Of a stretch of 7,165 nt of DNA, positions 1-5,864 are shown piece after piece. The position numbers and the translations under genes are program-made. Source of the stretch: an uncultured Holophagales bacterium (GTDB taxonomy: Bacteria; Acidobacteriota; Thermoanaerobaculia; UBA5066); NCBI GenBank assembly GCA_937864895.1, contig CALMDF010000163.1, forward strand, positions 1-7,165, read 5' to 3'. Numbering within the stretch: position 1 is the stretch's first letter; every line of letters starts with the position of its first letter. The notes under the pieces were generated by a model. The model did not search any database, was not told the DNA's origin, and saw nothing but the letters and a program-made list of their open reading frames with translations.

Positions 1-846
1 GGGTCGGCCGTCGTCGAGTGCGGCGTCACCTTCCCCTACATCCTCGCGGCCGGCGGGTTCCTCCCCTGCACCTGGACGGCGGACCTTCCGGACGCCGAAG
101 CGCGAATCAACACCGCGAGCGCGACGCTCCAGAACACGCCGTCCGGGACGACCAGCTTCTCCGGCACGGCGCTCGTCGAGTTCGGCGCCGCCCTGGTCCA
201 CACCGTCGATGGCTGCGTCTCGCTGTCGGACACCTATGACGCGGCCGGCCTCCCGTCGTCCGCCTGCATCGCGGACGGCCTGAAGCAGACCTTCTCCTAC
301 GTCCGTCCCGTCGGCCCGTACGGCGACTGCGGCACGTATACGGTCACCAACATCGCCAGCCTCGACACGGCCGACACAAAGGCCCACCGCGAGGACGACG
401 CGCTCGTCACCGTGAAGGTCGTCGGGTGCGAGGACCTCGGTTGCACGCTGACCCCGGGCTACTGGAAGACCCACTCGAGCTACGGCCCGGCACCGTACGA
501 CGACACGTGGGCCCGGATCGGCGAGGACACGCCGTTCTACCTGAGCGGGCAGTCCTACTACCAGGTCCTCTGGACCGCGCCGGCAGGGAACGCCTATTAC
601 ATCCTCGCCCACGCCTTCATCGCGACGCAGCTGAACGGCCTGAACGACGCATTCGTCCCCGGCGACGTCCAGGCGGCCTGGGACGGAGCCGCGGAGGTCT
701 TCGCCGACTACGCGCCGGCCGACATCGCCGCCCTGAAGGGGAAGAACGCGACCCAGCTCCGCGCCGAGATCCTCGGCTACGCCTACATCCTCGACCAGTA
801 CAACAACGGCCTCGCGGCGGACGGTCCCCCGCACTGCTCCGAGTAA
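1..846 (+). CDS. Secreted Cys-containing protein with TPGYWKTH domain (5' partial)
   Basis: Reading frame 1 is open from the first base to the TAA at 844-846, giving the last 281 residues; the start and any signal peptide lie upstream of the window. Residues 1-142 look like an extracellular beta-sandwich: CGVTFPYILAAGG and CTWTADLPDA near the start, NTASATL, then a second strand-rich stretch ending in DDALVTVKV. Residues 148-158 read CTLTPGYWKTH, a motif I know from secreted bacterial proteins of unknown function. The rest (about 159-281) follows that family: YYILAHAFIATQLN, an Ala-rich helical part, then LDQYNNG and a terminal PPHCSE, so the C-terminus appears natural. Eight cysteines (7, 23, 72, 89, 110, 143, 148, 279) suggest disulfides formed outside the cytoplasm. 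There is no LPXTG, PEP-CTERM or C-terminal membrane helix. Seen: frame and motifs. Family knowledge: secreted, function unknown. Surface or matrix role is inference. An internal ATG at 412 is not the real start, because the coherent domain sequence continues upstream of it. Confidence 0.85.
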   Translation, partial: GSAVVECGVTFPYILAAGGFLPCTWTADLPDAEARINTASATLQNTPSGTTSFSGTALVEFGAALVHTVDGCVSLSDTYDAAGLPSSACIADGLKQTFSYVRPVGPYGDCGTYTVTNIASLDTADTKAHREDDALVTVKVVGCEDLGCTLTPGYWKTHSSYGPAPYDDTWARIGEDTPFYLSGQSYYQVLWTAPAGNAYYILAHAFIATQLNGLNDAFVPGDVQAAWDGAAEVFADYAPADIAALKGKNATQLRAEILGYAYILDQYNNGLAADGPPHCSE

Positions 847-871
847 ACCGTCCGGAACACCCGTTTCCCCT

Positions 872-905
872 GAGCGGCGGGCCTTCGGGCCCGCCGCTCC
901 TTTCT
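872..905 (+). terminator. Intrinsic terminator with UUCG tetraloop
   Basis: A perfect 12-bp stem, 872-883 pairing with 888-899, closes on the loop TTCG (884-887) with a C-G closing pair, the extra-stable cUUCGg tetraloop. It is followed by a short T-containing tract, CTTTCT (900-905). It lies 26 nt after the stop of the secreted-protein gene and well upstream of the metallophosphatase, so it ends the first transcript and separates the two units. The T tract is short, as is common in GC-rich genomes. Confidence 0.88.
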
Positions 906-947
906 CGGGGCCCCGTCGCCAACCGCCGGTCCGGGCCGAGGCGGCGA

Positions 948-974
948 CGGGAACTTCCCGGGCCCTTCCGGGCC
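948..974. promoter_or_regulatory. Adjacent inverted repeats upstream of the phosphatase gene
   Basis: Bases 948-960 read CGGGAACTTCCCG, two 6-nt arms around one central C. Directly after it, 961-965 (GGCCC) can pair with 970-974 (GGGCC) around TTCC. Both sit just upstream of the candidate -10 box at 984-989, where a repressor or activator site would be expected. In such GC-rich DNA short G/C palindromes also arise by chance, but the AT-bearing centre of the first one makes it more notable. No regulator is identified. The rest of the 847-1007 gap holds only the terminator at 872-905 and the candidate promoter. Confidence 0.3.
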
Positions 975-983
975 AACCTCCGG

Positions 984-989
984 TATCGT
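984..989 (+). promoter_or_regulatory. Candidate -10 element (TATCGT) for the phosphatase-kinase unit
   Basis: TATCGT fits the TAnnnT form of a sigma70-type -10 box and is the only such hexamer I see between the terminator at 872-905 and the ATG at 1008. It is followed by CCGCC, and the same TAnnnTCCGCC string recurs at 3415-3425 before another gene. Transcription would start near 996, leaving a leader of about 12 nt that would begin about at the ribosome binding site. I see no convincing -35 hexamer at the usual 16-18 bp spacing. Confidence 0.35.
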
Positions 990-997
990 CCGCCGAC

Positions 998-1003
998 AGG
1001 AGA
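998..1003 (+). promoter_or_regulatory. Ribosome binding site deciding the 1008 start
   Basis: AGGAGA lies 4 nt before the ATG at 1008. The same frame stays open upstream to base 426, but that extension would overlap the end of the secreted-protein gene and run through the terminator, and it gives Arg/Pro-rich sequence with no domain. This site together with the GDVHG motif, which starts nine residues in, fixes 1008 as the start. Confidence 0.8.
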
Positions 1004-1007
1004 ATCG

Positions 1008-1757
1008 ATGGCGGGGCGGACGATCGCGATAGGAGACGTGCACGGCGACCTCGAGAACCTCGAGAGGCTGCTCGCACGCCTCCCGGCCCTCGAGGCGGCC
1101 GACACCCTCCTCTTCGTCGGCGACTACGTCGACCGGGGGCCCGATCCGGCGGGGGTCGTCCGTCGCGTCCGGACCCTCCCATCCGAGACCCCCGCGAAGG
1201 TCGTCTTCCTCCGCGGAAACCACGAGGACGCGTGGCTGAAGGCCTGCCGGGAGGGTGCCCCGGAGTTCGTCATTCCCCGCGGGAACGGCTGCTACATGAC
1301 CTACCGCTCGTACACGGGCGGGCCTCCCCCCGGTCGGGATGAAGACCCGGCCGCCGAAGAGATGCGGGCCATGGCGATGGGGTCGTTCTTCCCGCCGGAC
1401 GTCGTCGAGTGGATGAAGGGCCTCCCCCTCTTCCACGAAGACGAGCACGCCATCTACGTCCACGCCGGGCTTCCGAAGGAAGGGGACCGGTGGCTCCATC
1501 CGTCCGAGGTCAAGGTGACGAAGCCGCTCCTCTGGCAGCGGAGCCGGACCTTCTACCAGGAGTACATGGGCAAGCGCGTCGTCTTCGGGCACACGCCCGT
1601 GAAGCGCCTGCCCCAGGAGCAGTCGTCGTTCACGCCGTCGGACGAGCTCGACGTCTACCTCACGGGCTCCCTCGCCGGGCTCGACACCGGCGCGGGGATG
1701 GGCGGGTTCCTTTCCGCGATCGAGCTCCCGTCCCTGCGGGTGATCGACTCCCGCTGA
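1008..1757 (+). CDS. PPP-family metallophosphatase (serine/threonine phosphatase-like)
   Basis: The 249-residue protein carries the full signature of calcineurin-like, PPP-type phosphatases: GDVHG (9-13), GDYVDRG (38-44), GNHED (70-74), HAG (152-154), LLWQR (174-178) and GHTP (194-197). These supply the Asp, His and Asn ligands of a two-metal centre plus the catalytic His of GNHE. Such enzymes hydrolyse phosphate monoesters; bacterial relatives act on phospho-Ser/Thr/Tyr proteins or on small substrates such as dinucleoside polyphosphates, and the sequence does not decide between these. Length matches bacterial PrpA/PrpE/ApaH-type proteins. The segment between GNHE and HAG (about 85-145) is the variable substrate-side region and contains NGCYMTYRSYTGG. 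There is no signal peptide or membrane helix, so it is cytoplasmic. A PAS histidine kinase gene follows after 50 bp in the same direction with no terminator between, so co-transcription is likely. All core residues are present and an active enzyme is expected. Confidence 0.92.
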   Translation: MAGRTIAIGDVHGDLENLERLLARLPALEAADTLLFVGDYVDRGPDPAGVVRRVRTLPSETPAKVVFLRGNHEDAWLKACREGAPEFVIPRGNGCYMTYRSYTGGPPPGRDEDPAAEEMRAMAMGSFFPPDVVEWMKGLPLFHEDEHAIYVHAGLPKEGDRWLHPSEVKVTKPLLWQRSRTFYQEYMGKRVVFGHTPVKRLPQEQSSFTPSDELDVYLTGSLAGLDTGAGMGGFLSAIELPSLRVIDSR

Positions 1758-1807
1758 GCCGTCCGCGCCGGTCCCGGAGAAAATGACGGCGAGCCCGGAG
1801 GGTCCGG

Positions 1808-3385
1808 ATGAGTGACGCAAACACGAGGAAGGACCCGCTCCCGGAGGCCCTCGCGGCTCTCCGGCGCCGCCTCGCAGACGAGGCCGCCCGCGTCGGGCCG
1901 GACGGCGGCACCCCTCCGGCCGGGGAGGCTTTCCTCACGGCGATCCTGGACACGAGCGCGGTCCTCCTCTCGGCGCTCGACCGCGAGCACCGGTTCCTCT
2001 TCTGGAACCGGGGCGCCGAGCGGATCACGGGGTTCTCCCGGGAGGAGGTCCTCGGGAAAGGGGGCGTCCTCGAGTTCATCTACCCCGACGAGTCGTACCG
2101 GCGGCACGCGGCCGACGTCCGCGAAGCGGTCATGCGGGGGGAGGACGCCGACGGACTGCCTCTCAGGATCCGGTCGAAGGACGGCGCCGAGAAGACCATC
2201 GCCTTCTATTCGCGAGGCGTTCGCGACGAGAAGGGCGAGCCCCTCGGCCTCGTGAACGTCGGGATCGACGTCACCGAGAGCCAGCAGGCGGAGCGGGCGC
2301 TTCGCGAGAGCGAGTCGAGGTTCCGTTCCCTCTTCGAAACGATGACCGAAGGCGTCGCGCTCCACCGGATCGTCCTCGACGAGCGGGGCGAGCCGGCCGA
2401 CTACGTCGTCACCGACGCGAACGCCGCCTACGAGGCCCACACCGGGATCCGGAGGGACGACGCCCTCGGTCGACGGGCCTCCGAGCTCTACGGGGCGGGC
2501 GGCGCGCCGTACCTCGACGTCTTCGGGCGCGTCGCCCTCACCGGAGAGCCGGCGCGCCTCGAGGTCCACTTCGAGCCGATGCGCCGCCACTTCCGGATCC
2601 TCGTCTTCTCGCCGGCGCGGGGCGAGTTCGCCACGGTGTTCGAGGACACGACGGCGGCTCGCGAGATGGAAGCGGCCCTGACGGCGTCGAACGCGGCGCT
2701 CGTCGCGCGCAACGAGGAGCTGGACGCCTACGCCCACACGGTGGCCCACGACCTGAAGAACCCCGTCTCGGCGATCCTCGGGTTCGCCGAGCACCTCGAG
2801 CAGGACCGCGACGCCATGACCGGGGAGGAGAGGCGGGAGGCGCTCGAGGCGATCACCCGGAGCGCCCTGAAGATGCGGGAGATCATCGACGCGCTCCTCC
2901 TGCTGGGCGAGGCGCGGCGGACGGACGTCGCGAGCGCGCCGCTCGACCTGGGCCGGGTCGCGGAGGAGAGCCTCCGGGGCCTCTCCCACGAGGTGAAGCG
3001 GCTCGGGGCGCGGGTGCGGCTCCCACGCGACTGGCCGCAGGCCCTGGGGCACGCCCCGTGGGTGGAGCTGGCCCTCACGAACTACGTGAGCAACGCCCTG
3101 AAGTACGGCGGACGCCCCCCCGTCGTCGAGGTCGGGGCGACGGTCGAGGAGGGGCGGCGCGCCCGCGTCTGGGTGCGGGACAACGGCCGGGGCCTGACGC
3201 CGGACGAGCAGGCGAGGGCCTTCGGGGCCTTCACGCGCCTCGCGCACGACGGCGCGCACGGGCACGGTCTCGGCCTCTCCATCGTGCGCCGCCTCGTGGA
3301 ACGGATGGGGGGCGAGGTCGCGGTCGCGAGCTCCGGAACGCCGGGCGAGGGGTGCACGTTCAGCTTCACGCTGCCGTGCGGATAG
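1808..3385 (+). CDS. Soluble PAS-PAS sensor histidine kinase
   Basis: The protein has 525 residues, with a GGAGGG ribosome site at 1797-1802 five nt before the ATG. Residues 41-155 form a first PAS domain with its PAC end (WNRGAERITGFSREEVLGK; GIDVTES). Residues 170-282 form a second PAS domain (FRSLFETMTEGVALHRIV; VFEDTTAAREME). A short coiled linker leads to the HisKA helices (about 305-370) with VAHDLKNP, placing the phosphorylated histidine at H314. The ATPase domain (about 415-522) has the N box with N429, the DNGRG G1 box at 458-462, an F-box-like AFGAFTRLA, and the GHGLGLS G2 box at 485-491. There is no transmembrane segment or signal peptide, so it should sense an intracellular cue through PAS ligands; neither PAS shows an obvious LOV-type cysteine motif or a readable cofactor signature. 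It autophosphorylates and passes phosphate to a response regulator, but none is encoded in the window, so its partner is elsewhere. The upstream metallophosphatase is the likely operon partner. Confidence 0.95.
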   Translation: MSDANTRKDPLPEALAALRRRLADEAARVGPDGGTPPAGEAFLTAILDTSAVLLSALDREHRFLFWNRGAERITGFSREEVLGKGGVLEFIYPDESYRRHAADVREAVMRGEDADGLPLRIRSKDGAEKTIAFYSRGVRDEKGEPLGLVNVGIDVTESQQAERALRESESRFRSLFETMTEGVALHRIVLDERGEPADYVVTDANAAYEAHTGIRRDDALGRRASELYGAGGAPYLDVFGRVALTGEPARLEVHFEPMRRHFRILVFSPARGEFATVFEDTTAAREMEAALTASNAALVARNEELDAYAHTVAHDLKNPVSAILGFAEHLEQDRDAMTGEERREALEAITRSALKMREIIDALLLLGEARRTDVASAPLDLGRVAEESLRGLSHEVKRLGARVRLPRDWPQALGHAPWVELALTNYVSNALKYGGRPPVVEVGATVEEGRRARVWVRDNGRGLTPDEQARAFGAFTRLAHDGAHGHGLGLSIVRRLVERMGGEVAVASSGTPGEGCTFSFTLPCG

Positions 3386-3390
3386 CCCCG

Positions 3391-3406
3391 GGACCGGTCC
3401 GCGGAC
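3391..3406. promoter_or_regulatory. Two overlapping 10-bp palindromes before the amidohydrolase gene
   Basis: GGACCGGTCC (3391-3400) and GTCCGCGGAC (3397-3406) are each perfect palindromes sharing four bases, which gives alternating GGAC/GTCC half-sites. They lie a few bases after the kinase stop codon and 8 nt before the candidate -10 box at 3415-3420, i.e. over the expected -35 region. This is the right position for an operator, but the bound protein is unknown and chance palindromes are frequent at this GC content. Without a T tract it is unlikely to be an intrinsic terminator for the kinase gene. Confidence 0.28.
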
Positions 3407-3414
3407 TCGAGGTG

Positions 3415-3420
3415 TAATCT
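3415..3420 (+). promoter_or_regulatory. Candidate -10 element (TAATCT) for the amidohydrolase gene
   Basis: TAATCT matches TAnnnT, is preceded by TG, and is followed by CCGCC just like the box at 984-989. Transcription would begin near 3427, only about six bases before the ATG at 3433. This fits the absence of a Shine-Dalgarno sequence close to that ATG and points to a leaderless or nearly leaderless message. No good -35 is visible. Confidence 0.35.
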
Positions 3421-3432
3421 CCGCCCTTTTTC

Positions 3433-4740
3433 ATGCGCCTGAGAACCACCCTCGCGACCGTCCTCCCTTCCGTCGTCCTCGCCCTGCCGCTCCTCGCCGA
3501 GGCCCCCGCGCGCCTCCTCGTCCACGCGGGCCGTCTCGTCGACGGCGTCTCGGCCGCGCCGCGCGAGAAGGTGACCCTCGTCGTCGAGGGGGAGCGGATC
3601 GCCGACGTCGCCGCCGGTTTCCGCGCGCCCTCCGCGGGAGAACGGGTCCTCGACCTCTCGGACGCGACGGTTCTCCCGGGCTTCATCGATCTCCACGTCC
3701 ACCTCGGGATGGAGATGTCGCCGGCCTCCTACATCGAGCGGTTCACCTGGAACCCGGCCGACCTCGCCCTGCGGGCCGCCGCGCACGCGCGGACGACGCT
3801 CCGCGCCGGCTTCACGACGGTGAGGAACCTCGGGGACAGCTACAACGAGACCGTCTCGCTGCGCGACGCGATTCGCCAGGGGTGGGTCGAGGGGCCGCGG
3901 ATCTTCACGGCGGGAAAGTCGATCTCCACGACCGGTGGCCACGTGGACCCGACGAACGGCTGGTGCGACCTGATCGAGGGGGACCCGGGCCCGAAGGACG
4001 GGGTCGCCAACGGGGCCGACGAGATGGCCAGAGCCGTCCGCCAGCGCTACAAGGACCGGGCCGACCTGGTCAAGATCGCGGCCACCGGCGGGGTCCTTTC
4101 CCTCGCCCGCAGCCCGAACGCCCCGCAGTTCACCGACGACGAGGTCGCCGCCGTCGTCAGGACCGCCCGCGACTACGGCCTCGCCGTCGCCGTCCACGCC
4201 CACGGAGCCGAGGGAATGAAGCGGGCGATCCGCGCCGGCGTCGACTCGATCGAGCACGGGACGCAGCTGGACGACGAGGCGATCGGCCTCTTCAGGGAGA
4301 GAAACGTCTGGTACGTCCCGACTCTCTCCGCCGGGATCTTCGTCGGCGAGAAGGCGAGGGTGCCCGGCTACCTTCCCGAGGTCGTCCGGCCAAAGGCCGA
4401 GCTCGTCGGCGCGCAGATCCGCGCGACGGTGGCGAAGGCGGTGAAGGCCGGGGTCCCGATCGCGTTCGGCACCGACGCCGGCGTCGGCCCGCACGGCGAG
4501 AACGGAAAGGAGTTCGGCTACCTCGTCGAGGCCGGGATGACGCCGATGGAGGCGGTGATGGCGGCGACGTCGCGGGCCGCGAAGGTCCTCCGCGCCGAGA
4601 CGGACCTCGGGAGCCTCGAGAAGGGGAAGCTCGCCGACCTCGTCGCGTACCGCAAGGACCCCCTCGCCGACGTCTCCGTCCTCGCGACGCCCCCCGACGT
4701 CGTGATGAAGGGGGGCGTCGTCGTCGCCGGCGCGAGGTAG
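3433..4740 (+). CDS. Exported metal-dependent amidohydrolase (imidazolonepropionase / Xaa-Pro dipeptidase-like)
   Basis: The 435-residue protein starts with a signal peptide (basic MRLR, hydrophobic residues 7-22, likely cleavage near AEA at 22-24) and should act in the periplasm or outside the cell. The mature part is a complete amidohydrolase: N-terminal beta segment (LLVHAGRLVDGV), LPGFIDLHVH with metal ligands H88 and H90, VKIAATGGV with K214 placed as the carboxylated bridging lysine, HAHG (H255, H257), EHG (H275), and GTDAGV with the catalytic D348. The C-terminal GSLEKGKLADLV returns to the small beta domain. TTGGHVDPTNG at about residues 171-181 is typical of the binuclear-zinc group related to imidazolonepropionase and to bacterial Xaa-Pro / Xaa-Arg dipeptidases. 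A signal peptide argues against histidine degradation and for peptide or amide hydrolysis outside the cytoplasm; the exact substrate is inference. No histidine-utilisation gene is nearby. No clear ribosome site precedes the ATG (GAGGTG at 3409 is too far). It is convergent with the beta-propeller gene. Confidence 0.93.
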   Translation: MRLRTTLATVLPSVVLALPLLAEAPARLLVHAGRLVDGVSAAPREKVTLVVEGERIADVAAGFRAPSAGERVLDLSDATVLPGFIDLHVHLGMEMSPASYIERFTWNPADLALRAAAHARTTLRAGFTTVRNLGDSYNETVSLRDAIRQGWVEGPRIFTAGKSISTTGGHVDPTNGWCDLIEGDPGPKDGVANGADEMARAVRQRYKDRADLVKIAATGGVLSLARSPNAPQFTDDEVAAVVRTARDYGLAVAVHAHGAEGMKRAIRAGVDSIEHGTQLDDEAIGLFRERNVWYVPTLSAGIFVGEKARVPGYLPEVVRPKAELVGAQIRATVAKAVKAGVPIAFGTDAGVGPHGENGKEFGYLVEAGMTPMEAVMAATSRAAKVLRAETDLGSLEKGKLADLVAYRKDPLADVSVLATPPDVVMKGGVVVAGAR

Positions 4741-4742
4741 AC

Positions 4743-4773
4743 GGGCCTCGGGCCCCCCGGGTCAGCGGGGGGC
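4743..4773. terminator. GC hairpin between the convergent genes
   Basis: Only 21 bp separate the stop codons of the amidohydrolase (+) and beta-propeller (-) genes. Bases 4752-4758 (GCCCCCC) pair perfectly with 4767-4773 (GGGGGGC) around an 8-nt loop that includes the minus-strand stop codon. An alternative stem pairs 4743-4747 with 4751-4755. Neither strand has a T tract after the stem, so a Rho-independent role is doubtful; it may simply slow polymerase or block 3' decay. Confidence 0.3.
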
Positions 4774-5805
4774 GGGCCTGACCGGCGTCCACGCGAGCCC
4801 GTCGGGCTCGGCCCCGGTCGGGAGCGTCCGGAGGATCTGGCCGGTGGCGAGGTCGAAGACGACGACGGCGTCGGCATTGCTGTTGGCGACGTAGGCCACC
4901 TTCCCGACCGGCGGAACGAGGAGGCCGATCGGCACGGGGCTCTTCCCGAACCGGTCGGAGAAGAGGCGGCCTTCGGTCGTCGCCGCGGCCATCGGCATCT
5001 TCACCCGCCGGAGCTCCGTACCGGCCTTCGTGTCGAAGACCGCGACGTCGCCCGAGCGGGCGTTCGAGGCGAGGAGCGTGGCGCCGTCCGGGGAAATCTC
5101 GAGGCGGATCGGGAACTGCGGACACGGGATCGTCCGCCTCGCCTCGAGCGTCGCCGCGTCGAGGACGACGAGGGTGTCGCTCGCGCGGTTCCCGACCCAG
5201 ACCTCCCGCCCGTCGGGCGTGACGGCGATCCCCTCGGCCCCCTCGCCCGTCCTCACCGTCTTCGTCCTCTCCCCCTTCCCGAGGTCGATCGAGACGACGC
5301 TCCCCGAGCCGATGCTCGAGACGAACGCCGTCTTCCCGTCCGGGGAGACCGCGACCATGTGCGAGACCTTCTCGCCGGTCGGGATCGCCGAGAGGACCTT
5401 CCGCTCGACGACGTCGACGACGAGGAGAGACTGGCTCGCCTCGGCCGTCACCACGGCGCGGCGGCCGTCGGGGAGGACCTGCACGCCGTGCGGGCGCCGG
5501 TGCTCGCCGAGGTCGATCGTCCCGGCGGCCGTCCCCTTCACGAGGTCGATCAGGGTGAGCGTCGAGCCGGGCGCCTTCGACCCGTAGTTCGTGACGACGG
5601 CGAGCTTCCCGTCGGGCGTCACGTCGGCCTCGTGCGGGCCGTCGCCCGTCGGAACCGAGGCGAGCCGCGCGCCCGTCTCCGGGTCGACGAGCCAGGCGGA
5701 GGCGTCGGACTTGTTCAGGACGACGAGGGTGCCGGCCGGGGCGGCGGGGGCGGAGGCCGAGAGGGCGGCGGCGAGGGGGAGGGCGGCGAAGAGTCGGGCT
5801 CTCAT
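4762..5805 (-). CDS. Exported YVTN-type beta-propeller protein
   Basis: The 347-residue protein begins with an Ala/Leu-rich signal peptide (1 to about 24, likely cut after APA). The mature chain is a run of propeller blades, each with a (T/S/L)PDG turn followed by a VxVxD-type strand: PDG at 64-66, 112-114, 155-157, 197-199 and 239-241, and a degenerate copy at 299-301 (PVG), ending with TGAEPDGLAW. With the first strand at 26-41 this fits a seven-bladed YVTN / 40-residue-repeat propeller. Residues about 269-294 are an insertion before the last blade (GRLFSDRFGKSPVPIG) that I associate with a conserved subgroup of these proteins. No catalytic motif is visible, so it is probably a binding or scaffold protein in the periplasm; some relatives take part in cofactor or quinoprotein pathways, but no such partner is here. 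GGGGA about 5 nt before the ATG is a weak ribosome site. It is transcribed away from the acyltransferase gene. Confidence 0.92.
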   Translation of the reverse strand: MRARLFAALPLAAALSASAPAAPAGTLVVLNKSDASAWLVDPETGARLASVPTGDGPHEADVTPDGKLAVVTNYGSKAPGSTLTLIDLVKGTAAGTIDLGEHRRPHGVQVLPDGRRAVVTAEASQSLLVVDVVERKVLSAIPTGEKVSHMVAVSPDGKTAFVSSIGSGSVVSIDLGKGERTKTVRTGEGAEGIAVTPDGREVWVGNRASDTLVVLDAATLEARRTIPCPQFPIRLEISPDGATLLASNARSGDVAVFDTKAGTELRRVKMPMAAATTEGRLFSDRFGKSPVPIGLLVPPVGKVAYVANSNADAVVVFDLATGQILRTLPTGAEPDGLAWTPVRPAPR

Positions 5806-5822
5806 GGCGTCCCCGGCTCGAA

Positions 5823-5847
5823 CGGAATCGGGGCCCGCTTCATTCCG
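5823..5847. promoter_or_regulatory. Inverted repeat in the divergent intergenic region
   Basis: CGGAAT (5823-5828) and its exact complement ATTCCG (5842-5847) are separated by 13 nt, so the half-site centres are 19 bp apart, nearly two helical turns. The pair occupies the middle of the 59-bp gap between the two divergent genes and is one of the few A/T-bearing stretches in it, as expected for a dimer-binding operator that controls both sides. A second small palindrome, CGCCCTGGGCG, sits at 5854-5864 directly before the acyltransferase ATG. There is no TAnnnT -10 box on the plus strand here, so promoter positions are not resolved. Confidence 0.3.
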
Positions 5848-5864
5848 GGGGCGCGCCCTGGGCG

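Noticed and set aside
412..846. A short 144-residue gene starting at ATG 412
   Set aside because: The same frame is open to base 1 and encodes coherent extracellular-domain sequence upstream, so 412 is an internal Met.
426..1007. Upstream extension of the metallophosphatase frame
   Set aside because: It overlaps the secreted-protein gene, runs through the terminator and gives Arg/Pro-rich sequence with no domain. The ribosome site at 998-1003 marks the true start.
1758..1807. Separate promoter for the kinase gene
   Set aside because: The 50-bp gap contains no TA dinucleotide, so no TAnnnT box; co-transcription with the phosphatase gene is simpler.
783..1820. Long open frame on the minus strand (345 codons)
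   Set aside because: Antisense to the well-supported phosphatase gene, low-complexity Arg/Gly/Pro/Val composition; a typical GC-rich shadow.
1655..3265. 536-codon minus-strand open frame
   Set aside because: Covers the histidine kinase on the opposite strand, has no recognisable motif, and exists because stop codons are rare at high GC.
3391..3406. Intrinsic terminator for the histidine kinase gene
   Set aside because: The palindromes have no loop and no T tract directly after them; TAATCT downstream looks more like a promoter element.
3082..4494. 470-codon minus-strand open frame
   Set aside because: Antisense to the kinase end and amidohydrolase; charged low-complexity composition with no domain.
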